From contig NC_135553.1 in assembly GCF_964340395.1 (NCBI RefSeq), positions 5,093,501-5,157,500 of the forward strand: 64,000 nt of DNA, in the 5' to 3' direction. Below the pieces are notes generated by a model. The model was not told where the DNA came from and did no database searches. It worked only from the letters and a program-made list of their open reading frames with translations. A program made the translations under genes and the position numbers. Shown in pieces: positions 11,634-22,100 of this stretch (within the stretch, counting starts at the first letter, position 1; each line of letters begins with the position of its first letter). Source of the DNA: Glandiceps talaboti. Lineage: Eukaryota > Hemichordata > Enteropneusta > Spengelidae.

Positions 11634-11730
11634 TTATGTATGTATGTATGTATGTATGTACGTACGTACTTACGTACGTATGTATGTACGTGTGTATGTA
11701 TGTATGTACGTACGTACGTACGTACCTGTG
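11570..11730. repeat. (TATG)n/(TACG)n microsatellite
   Basis: TATG repeats are interrupted by a (TG)n run and by TACG variants, giving local tacgtacgtacg palindromic stretches at about 11660-11675 and 11708-11725. Confidence 0.93.
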
Positions 11731-12107
11731 TATGTAATGATATTGAAATATGTGTGTGAATAAAACAAATCTATAAAACAGAGTAATGGCAGTGGCAATT
11801 TAACCTGGTATGCATTTTAAAGTGGTAAACAGAGTTATTTGAAGGTAACAGTGGTGCAGCATCTATACATAATGTAATTTCACATGTTTAACCTCTTTTC
11901 TATGGTGGTCTGAGATCTAACCACTCTGACACCAAAGATGGAGGTTAATGTTAATGTCTGCAGTAGTAACCTGATGAGTTCATGGGGACATTCAACAGAT
12001 TCACGCCGTTGTATTACCCCAATTACCGCAGGAAAGGCTATCATATGTAAATGACGTCATCAGTAGGCACGTGCACAACATGTAGCATGTGTGTAAATAT
12101 ATGTTAG

Positions 12108-12326
12108 CTCTGGATGTATACGCAGCGGGGTTTTGACTAGTCTATCAGCTAGCCCTCGGATGTTCTTCCGATAAAATACGACACACAGCCGAACAACGCT
12201 ATCGAGGATGGAACATGGCAAGCCCTCACATGCGAACTTCGTTTGCTTATAGTTATAGCATCGAAAGAAAGCCCGAACGTCTAGCAGCAAGACTAGGTTT
12301 TGACACGTCTTCTCCCCTCCCGAAGG
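12108..12326. repeat. Partial copies of the TMEM220-adjacent fold-back element
   Basis: The stretch from 12108 repeats the outer arm of the 10726 element (tagctctggatgtatacgc, then ggggttttgac). A second match to its inner arm and loop (ttttgacacgtcttctcc) lies at about 12301-12318. The right outer arm was not found, so this copy is broken or rearranged. Confidence 0.6.
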
Positions 12327-13983
12327 AATGGGGTGGGCTCGGTCTATGCATACAGATTGTTCGAGAAGACACCAACTCGAGTTTCCAAGACTCAGAAAAC
12401 CAAGTATATATGACTCCTTCTCGCTTTACTCTACATGTAAAGACTGATACCACAGCAACGCCCCGACATCACCTTGCATCAGTGAGCAACAGGGCGAACC
12501 CTTTACACACAGTATGTATCAGAATGATCAATAGTGACACGACTGTGGTAGCTCAAACCGAATGGCATGGCGCGGCAACGACGGGATACTATGATTTCAA
12601 TATTAATCTTCACAATGCTAAATGCTAGCTACCTCGCAGTGGCTCTCACTGACAGTTGTTTTTCGTTTTCAATATCCAACTCCAACCTTGCAGAAAACTG
12701 ACCAAAAAAACTGCACGGGACGACATGGAGTTGGTCCACGGCAGCACCGGTTAGGGTTAGAGGACAAGTCCCGATTATCACACAGAACAGTCCCTGAGAA
12801 CCAACAGCAAGTGAAATCACCCGCCGCATCGCTGACCTTATATATGTGTCAATGACGTCACACTAAATTAGCCAATAGGAATTTGATTTGTTTGTTTGTG
12901 TCAGTTTTGGTTATACTGTATCTAATGAATATAGCGTTTGAAATATCTAAATCTGGTCGTGAAAATTTAGTTGATGAATAAAGGGAAAAAAAAGTAATGA
13001 TTATTTTTCCATGAAAATTATCCTTAGGCTTTAGCCGCATTACAAGTTTACCTTTGACCTGAAAATATAATTACGCATGCGCTGCCACGTTGGAATCAGC
13101 TGGGCAGGTAACTTGATAATCAAACATCGTGTCACTTGTCTTTCTGTATTTGAAGGCGGCCTTTTCATAAATCAAAAGTAAAGCTCTGTAGTGAAGAAGA
13201 CAGTTTCAGTGAATTTACATGATCGATCGCATTTTTGGAAGAGAAAGTGGTATCAACAGACCTGATGTGATGATCGGAAGGTGAAGCTGATCGTACCGGA
13301 AGTTGTGACCCGACGTCATCCGTCAGCAAGTTTCTGCAACACGTAAACTGTTATGGACGCTTTGTAAGGCTCTGCAAGATTGAAAATCGAGTCTAGAAGT
13401 GAACAAATTAACGTTGCATGACACATCTCACCGTGTAGATTTCCTATCACTAGTGATTAAGGTGTGACCCAACACGTAGTACGGTAAACGACAACGTGAC
13501 TCCAGATTACGGGATTTGGTGTGTACAACGTGTGCGTAGATCATTCCTGGAGATTCTCACTTTAGTTTATTTACTGCCATCGTAGTTTTCTCCATCCCCC
13601 TTCCATACCATTGCCCATGTTTGGATCAAGTTCCCCGCAGTAAGTTCATAAGAAAGTGAATTTAAAAGGTGTTGTGTTTAGCTTCATCAACTCTCGATCG
13701 ATTCCCTTGGTATCTATTCCAGGTTTACCTCTCCCCCGAAACTCAACGTTGTTGACTGGTGGTACGGTGAAGGTTAAATGATAAATAGATGGATTTTAAA
13801 AAAATCGTGTTCCTGGTAGAATTCATAGAGGTCCAGTTTTGCATGTGTAAAGAGGCAAGGGTAGAAGGCTTTATCTTTCAGTGTTTAGTGAAGAGAAACT
13901 AATTTTCATAATTTTGTGTCAATTTATTTTCTTTTAAATTACCTCCCATTATTGGATCATAAACAAGAATTGATGACTTAGAT

Positions 13984-14082
13984 ATGCCGTCCGGTGCATC
14001 GCCATACTATTCCTATGTATTCACAATTAGTAATAGTATGGGGGGACCAAGTATCCTTGCAATCCCCTTCTGTATAAAAGAG
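13984..14082 (+). CDS. SLC38A10: SLC38A10-like alternative first exon 1a
   Basis: ATG at 13984 opens 33 codons ending AAAGAG|gtgagt in phase 0. It encodes an alternative first helix containing NSMGGPSILAIPFCIKE. This aligns to exon 1b (NSIIGVSILAMPYCLRQ) with 9 of 17 identical residues and the same donor phase, so it looks like a diverged tandem duplicate of the first coding exon. A possible acceptor (gatgacttag) ends one base before the ATG context, so it might also be reached from a 5' UTR exon. Whether it is expressed is unknown. Confidence 0.65.
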
Positions 14083-17000
14083 GTGAGTCTCTGAGGTTGC
14101 CCCAAGCAACAGCATCAACCAGTTGTCAAGGTGATATACAGACATTATCTAATAATATTGGTGGCGAGACTTTTCAGTGAAAGACTTTTTGAGCTTTGTG
14201 AGTTTTGGTGGTTTTGGGTTGCCATAGTTGGCAAATAGTGAAAGCTGCATCCTGGATAATAATAGTATATTGGGAAGTTTTAAGGTGACATCTAACAACA
14301 TGCCAGCCGAGTGGACCTATGTTTTGAACTTGGGCAATAGTATAATAGGAGTCAGTATCCTTGCCATGCCGTACTGCTTGAGGCAGGTGAGTGGGTTACA
14401 GGTTTTATATCTTGTTTGGTTGTTTGAGTTTATATATATAAAATGATAAAACAGTAGTCCTGTTTACATGCACTCATAGACATCCTACAGCTCACACTAC
14501 TGGCTTCAATCCCAGGTATAGGACAGTTTTGGAGTAGCAATAGGAGGGCTGTTCATGTTCATGTAAACAGGGCTGCTGTTCACTCCCAAACTGTTTCAAG
14601 GAAGACTGGCTATTATGTTATCATACAGACTGATAGAATTGTCACTTTTAGGTACTCATTCCTTCAGTGAATGTAATTTCACTGATTAAGTGCCATACAA
14701 GTGATGGTTCAGACAGCCTAGCCATCAAGGTGCATCACAATTCCGCCAGTGTCTAAAGATTAAGGGGTCTTTGAACTACAAGTTGAGCAACAAGGGATTA
14801 TTACCCAATATTTTTCTCCATTCAGCCAAGGAAAATATGAGAGGCAGTGACCTAAGGGGCCTTGTCACTATGATTCAATAGAAGAGTAGTGACAAAACCC
14901 TTTATGTCATCGAGTATCTTCCTATTGAGTGAAGAAAAACATCGGTGAAAAATCGAGAAAAATAATGGTGAACCTGTTGACAGGTATTTTGAGCACCATG
15001 GAATCAATGACATTAACGTGTTAACATGACACAGAACAACCAGCATGTAATAGTCTTCCCAATTCAAATATACAAATGTACATGTACCTGCAATAACAAA
15101 CTTCTAACTTTGTATTTGAAGAAATGCATTAAAATGATTGATTCACCGCTTATCAGTTGCTTTACTCAAGGAATTGTGATGCACTGTAGCCATAAACAGT
15201 ATTGTGGGAGAACTTGAAAATAGAATGTGTACAGTTCCGCCCCTCTGATCACTCTGACCAACTGAATCCAAGTACACCCCTCTTTTACCTGTTGGCCATG
15301 GCCAACAGGCAGGGTTATGTTCATTCTGTTCAAAGACAAATATTGAAAAACATTGCCTGACTAAGACTGAAAACTCACTCTAGAAAAGTTAACATGAACT
15401 TTTGTTTTTAAAAAAAAGAAGAAATTTTTGAAGAGAATTTTTATTTGCATCCTTAACAATAACACTATTAGTTTGTAACATCATTTTAGATAATTTAAGG
15501 TTTGATATAAAGTTTTGGAAGGGGAGGAGGGTGTTTGAAAGATTGCCCCCCCCCCAACCAATGATTGACTGATAATGGACAGCTTGATCAGCTAAAGGTA
15601 TAGGAACAGATACATCCTAGATTCAGTTGAGTTGTTAACCTTGTATCAGCCTCATGTTGACACTGAGTTAGTCTGGTGTTAACATATGACTGGTGCAGGC
15701 ATTAACAATTCCAGTTGTTACTGTAAGTAACATGTGCAGAGTGCTTAGTGCTTAGGCGTCATTAACACTGAGCTACATGTACAATGTAGCAAAATGCTAA
15801 GCCAATGCTAGTCCTATGCTAGTCCTGTCAGAAGGAGATTCTTAAACAGTACTGTACACCATTTTGAGTCAGGTTAAACTGTCATCTGTGAAAAATGATG
15901 TTTCCCTTTCTTTAGACAGCGACAGAAATAATTAACTGCAAAAATACAAACATTTATGAAAAGTTTAACCTCACCACGAATGTTGTTTAATTAATGTGTT
16001 GCTGTTAAGGGCTTATTCCGTGAATGGATGTGTTGTGTTTGTAAATGTATATACTTGAAATGGAAATGGATTTGCACTTGAAGGTTTAGACCTTGAATTT
16101 GTTCTTCAGTATTCAGTTGTATGCTGTAATGCAATGTATGTCATGGGACAGGCATATACTGTGTCTATACTTTAGAATGGTAGTAATTATCTTGAATTTC
16201 TGGAATTCTCCATTTGTATACCAAGGTTTCAAATTATGGTTTCAAAATAACAACTATTTCATGTAGGGTCTGTGATTAAAATGAACTGTGAATAGTGTTT
16301 GAAAAAAGGTATTTAACAAGGTTAGCAATAGTACCAAGTAAAAAAATATAAGAACAGAAAATATATCTAAATCAAAATTGCAAAATTAAGAAAAAAAGAG
16401 CACATATTTTATTTACATATAAAAACATTAATAGATTATAAATGTTGTGAAGAAACCAAGAGATGTGATAATTGTAGTACACCCCTGTAGTACCTACGAG
16501 GTATATATCTCAACGACAATTTGAGCTTCACTTCCAAGAAATGTTGTGATTCCGTGTAGAAATTGTCATTTGGTAACCTGAACATGTTTGTAAAAGAGAA
16601 ATGACAAGAAGTAAAACTTTAAGTTTAAGTTTATCCCTGTAGAGTCAAACCATGACTTTATTCAGAATACTGTGTCTGTACTAATGTGGAATTATCAGAG
16701 AAACTAAATTGTTATACACTGTCCAAAACATCAAAGCGAAAATTTATTTATAAATCGTTTGATTTCTTTCATTTACCCAGCAGCAGCCAGGACATTTCAC
16801 ACCTGTTGTTATTGATTTAAGATATAATTTTGATACGCCAAAATATTGCATCATTGAAACCTATCCTGCATGTTGACTCAGATCTTTTTAGTGGTCTGAG
16901 ATGTTGATATGTAGTAAACCGTCTCCAGATCAAGTCCATGTAAGAGATAACGGTTGTGGCAGGATTAGGGACTTTAGTTAATGGGGTGACCGAGAGCACA

Positions 17001-19116
17001 CATATCTAAGTCTTCCTAGTATTTTTAACCTTGTCCAGTACATGTATTGCACATTTCATAATCCAAGTGTCATTTTTTACTTGCAGTTAATACAATTAGA
17101 GCTTAATAACTCAAATGTACACTTTTCTTGTAATATATGGAACCTGACAGTTCTGAAGCTATGTAGTTTTTATGTGTGATCCTACAATGCACATTGTTTG
17201 GTATGTGGGGGTCAAAAGGCAAAAATAGGCTAGCCAGGAAACAAAATAATATGGGACCCAGCTGAAAAAAGTTTTTATTTTTTCGTTCACCATATGTTTA
17301 TTGACTAAAAATATTTATGTAAGGTCTTTTCTGTTGATATTTATAACTTGTGATAAAATTTCACCCATACTCTTAGCTCTTAGCTCTTAGCACAGATAGT
17401 AATGGATTAAATATGTCGCGGAAACAAAAGTCAGTTCATATTTTCATAATGAGATATTAGTCATCCTGTTCAATTATTATATGAACAGTCAGTTTCATGT
17501 TTTCCTTCTTTTAAACTTTAAAGCCAATCATTGCATTGCATGACGAGAATGTATATATTGCATGCTTTCAAATTGCATGTTGGGAATGCAAACTATTTTT
17601 AATGTAGAGAAAATTAATTATGTGTTTGTAAATATTTTTCCTATACATATACTGTGATTCCCTTTGCAAATTATCAACACATAATAATGGGTGGGAAACC
17701 GGAATGTTTACAACAACCCCTCCCCTCCCCCCTAAAAAAACAACAACAACAAAACAACAAAACTAAAAAAAACAAAAAAAACAACAACAAACAAAAAAGA
17801 ACTAAATAAAAACTAAAGAAAAGTGACCCAAAATTGAAAGAAAACACAGAATGAAATTTACTAGTTGTGAAAACTGCAGTCAGTCCAACCACAGTGATGA
17901 GCTAATTTGGAGGCATGGACTTGAGAATTTGTAATATTGGGTTGGATGAAAAAAGTTGACAAGTTGCTAGTCGTGTAGTCGCTGCAAAAACTAATTACCC
18001 AGACTGTACAACAGAACTTTAGCTGAGCACACTTTCAAGAAAGGTAATCTATAAATAACACTGGAAATACCATAATGAAATGATTTAATAATGACATACA
18101 CAGATATGAAAATATCTAAAAATCCATATTTTGAAAAGAAAGATATGTAATTAGCATACATGGAAAATTGAATATGAATTTTAAAAAATCATGAATAATA
18201 ATTGTATTTATTGATTAAAGTGGCCATATGGGGTGAGAATTATGTATTTATTGGGTGTTTTAAAATTCACAAAACATCTCTTTTACGTTTCTCTACATGA
18301 AAAAACAGTGTAAAACAGCATATGTCATGAAAGTTTGTAACTCAGTAAATTGCAAAAAGCAGAAAAATGTAAAAAGTTTATTATTGTATGTACAATCACA
18401 AATATTTTACACATTTTGAAAATATTTTGTAAATTATTGAGTTACAAACAGAGACTTGGTATTTGTTTAGCATTTTTTTTTAAAAGTGAAAAACATGGTA
18501 GCGTTGTTTAATCAAAATAAATAGTCAATTCTCATCCATATGGCCACAGAAAGGAAAGGTATACAATGACACGTAAATTCTTTGAAATGAAAAAAAATCA
18601 TGTTTATATAAAATTTATTGGTAAAGTACAAAAAAAGGCAAAATTTTGTTAAACATATTTAGAATAAAAGAGAAGGAAATGATTTGTTGGGTGGGGTCTA
18701 GTCATTTACAAATTTTAAACTGGTGAAAATTTGACAGAATTTTTTCTTGCCTGTTTTTGACCTATATAATGTAGGAATTGATGCATGTGTTACATTGTAA
18801 TACTGGTGGCATGTTGCATGTATTAGGAGATTGTAGCATGTTTTATCTGTGTTACATATGGTGCACAATATTTCAGCTGATTACTATTTAGTTTGAACTG
18901 ATGATACCTTGACAGCATTCTTTGCTGGTATATATTACTGGTTGATAGACAATATGCATTCATGAATGTAGGAATTAAGTTGTTTTTTTATGTTGAGTAA
19001 TTGATTACATGAATCATTGTATTTATGTCATTTTATTGTGAATTTTTACAGTTTAAGGACTGAAAAGTACTTTTAATGAAATGTAATGAGATTATTTTAG
19101 AGTCAGAGTGTGCAGT

Positions 19117-19176
<60 letters not shown>

Positions 19177-22100
19177 ATACATGTTTGTATACATGTGATA
19201 GGTATGTCTATGTGATAGGTATGTCTATTTATGTATGTACATGCATATATATATTGGTTTTGTATAAATAGATGTCTCTTTGTTTCTGTTTGGCTGTTTC
19301 TGGCTGTCTGTCTCTCTATTTGTCTATCCATGTTACCTGTCTGTATGTTCTGATGACTATGTCACTAAATCCTGTCTATGTTCCACAGTGTAGTTTGATG
19401 ACTATGTCACTAAATCCTGTCTCTATGTTCCACAGTGTAGTTTGATGACTATGTCACTAAATCCTGTCTCTATGTTCCACAGTGTAGTTTGATGACTATG
19501 TCACTAAATCCTGTCTCTATGTTCCACAGTGTAGTTTGATGACTATGTCACTAAATCCTGTCTCTATGTTCCACAGTGTGGTTTGATGACTATGTCACTA
19601 AATCCTGTCTCTATGTTCCACAGTGTGGTTTGATGACTATGTCACTAAATCCTGTCTCTATGTTCCACAGTGTGGTTTGATGACTATGTCACTAAATCCT
19701 GTCTCTATGTTCCACAGTGTGGTTTGATGACTATGTCACTAAATCCTGTCTCTATGTTCCACAGTGTGGTTTAATTCTAGGACTATTACTACTATTTGGC
19801 AGTGCCTACCTAACAAGAATCAGTTGTAATTTATTACTCAAAACTGCCAAACAAGCAAGACGGACATCATATGAATACCTTGGTAAGTGAAACTAACAGT
19901 TTGGGATTATAATTTTACCATATAGTTACTGACATGTGTCAGAAAGTAATGTATCAATGATCAATATTGATACAAATGCAAAAAGTTGTAGATAGTACAT
20001 GTAGTATTAACATAGTTCCTGATAATAAGTAAAATCACTGACATTTGAAATAGAAATCCTTTCTCACGATGGAAGTCAGATAATTCTGAACACACCTCCT
20101 TGGCAATTGAATGATACACCATGAAAGAAAGTTACAAAAAAGTAACAAATGCATGTACATATCTAAATATTAATATTGTATTTTTATTAGTCTAGTCCCT
20201 GTACGGTATCGTTACGACTTATATTTCCACTCACATGTTTAGTTAGAGACCACAGTTGGCATCCAGACTATTTTTATAGTCAAAAACATATCAAATTTCT
20301 GTACCTGACTGACAAACTTTTCTGATATGTGTCATGATATCATTAGATTATCATTTCACTTATGATAATTTGAATCAATTATGTTAGATGACTCTGATTT
20401 CAAATTAATGACACCCATTATGCAATAATTCTATTCTTATCTTTGATGTAGTTTATTAAAAATGAAAAGTATTTGGGTATGAGTAATAAGCAACATTTTA
20501 GAATGATAATCAATTTTTTTTGTCTTGTATGTCAAAACCTGAACCCAAAGTATTGTTGCTTAGTGCACTCTTTGATTTCTGTTTTGTCAAATAATTTTAT
20601 GGTTAATAATTGCATTATAAATCATATAATCTAAAATTTGTTATTTATTGATTCAGTCCACTATACTTGCATTTCTCTTTCTCTGCCTGTTTTTAGCTCT
20701 GCATTCATTTGGTAGTGTAGGCAAGCTAGCTGTTGAGACAAGGTGAGTGTCTTATTGAACTTTGAACTTACAACTTTATACAGAGAGGGGCATTTCAGGG
20801 AATATTTGCATGATATATAAATTTAGAAAAAGGCAGTGGGTATCTGTAATGCAGCACATTTGAGATCTTAAGGATTTTAGAGTGTTATTTTTGTTATTCT
20901 ACTTACTGAGATGTAAGAAACCAAAAGGTCAGTAGAATTGCATTTAGGCAAATGAAATGAATGATTTAAAAACAGTGTTTGAATGTATCCATAATACCCA
21001 CAATGTTTGTGAACCTTTCATTGAAACTGACATGTTTACTTTATAAATACCATAAATAAATCTTCATACATGTATGTTGGATTATACCTCATTCAGCATT
21101 CTATGTGACATTTCAATCAACAAGTTTGGAAGCCATTGTAGCATTGAGGTATTCTAGTTCTCATACAGTATCGTTACGATTTACACCTCCACTCACCTCT
21201 GGTTTACTTAGAGACCACGTTGGCATCCAGACTAATATTGAGACAAAACTTAATTAAAAGTGATTATATAAAACATTGAATACATGATCTTGTCAAGTGT
21301 AAATGTGATTCCTTAATAACTTTTTTTCCTTCTAATTTCAGTATAATTGGTTTGTTGTTGGGTACATGTATAGCATTCTTTGTAATCATTGGTGATTTGG
21401 GACCTGCTATCTTTTCAAAATGGTTTGACATTGAGGTAAGACTGCATTCAACACAATATTTTTACATTGGGGTAAGAGTGCATTCAACACAAAGTTTTGA
21501 CATTGGGGTAAGAGTGCATTCAACACAAAATTTTGACATTGAAGTAAGTGTGCATTCAACACAAAATTTTGACATTACGGTAAGACTGCATTTAACACAA
21601 AATTTTAACATTGAAGTAAGTGTGCATTCAACACAAAATTTTGACATTACGGTAAGACTGCATTTAACACAAAATTTTAACATTGAAGTAAGTGTGCATT
21701 CAACACAAAATTTTGACATTGAGGTTAGAGTGCATTCAACACAAATTGTTACATTGAAGTAAGAGTGCATTCAATAATTTCTCAGACAAGCCATATCCAT
21801 AATGATTCCATATGCATACAATATGATCAGCAGTTATCTAGGTCAAAATTCAACAAGTCCCAAGAATAACAGAGAGAAATATGAATGAAGGTGTTGTGAG
21901 TACTAAATAATATTGTCTTTTGTATGGTTTATTTCAGAACACATGGAGTCTGAGAACTGTGATGTTAGTACTAGTAGCTATCTTTATCGTTCTACCACTT
22001 GGTTTACTAAAGAAAGTGGAACAACTCAGCAGTATTAGTGCTTTATCATTCTCATTTTATACAATTCTTATAGCACAGGTGAGTAGAAATATTTTTAGCA

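Larger units (their letters stand above)
10815..13983. other. Intergenic: TMEM220 to SLC38A10-like gene
   Basis: This holds a small hairpin near 10968-11003 (CCACCCATGTGGGTGG core), a TATG/ACGT microsatellite (11570-11730) and partial copies of the 10726 element near 12108 and 12293. The ORF at 12215-12628 (137 aa) has an ATG but no recognisable domain. The last kilobase before 13984 should contain the SLC38A10 promoter and 5' UTR. No TATA box or start site could be assigned. Confidence 0.6.
14387..19764 (+). other. SLC38A10-like intron 1 (5.4 kb)
   Basis: This long AT-rich intron starts 64 bp before a small TIR element and ends in a minisatellite that has copied its acceptor. It also holds a 22-bp perfect palindrome (15288-15309), an (AAC)-rich tract (17736-17810), a 328-bp fold-back element (18220-18547) and a (GT)n run. 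I see no gene in it. Confidence 0.85.

Noticed and set aside
12215-12628. 137-codon ORF with ATG
   Set aside because: No recognisable domain, no neighbouring exons, and it overlaps disrupted repeat sequence; possibly part of an unknown element, not called as a gene.
12751-12760. Telomere-like ttagggttag
   Set aside because: Less than two repeats; chance occurrence in internal sequence.
14228-14299. N-terminal extension of exon 1b
   Set aside because: The frame starts at TTG, not ATG; family proteins start close to the 14300 ATG.
19351-19764. CRISPR-like array
   Set aside because: Units are contiguous with no unique spacers, in a eukaryotic intron; it is a minisatellite.
21462-21770. Minus-strand 102-codon ORF of CVECTLTSMSKF repeats
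   Set aside because: Antisense shadow of the 36-bp minisatellite, whose period keeps all frames regular.
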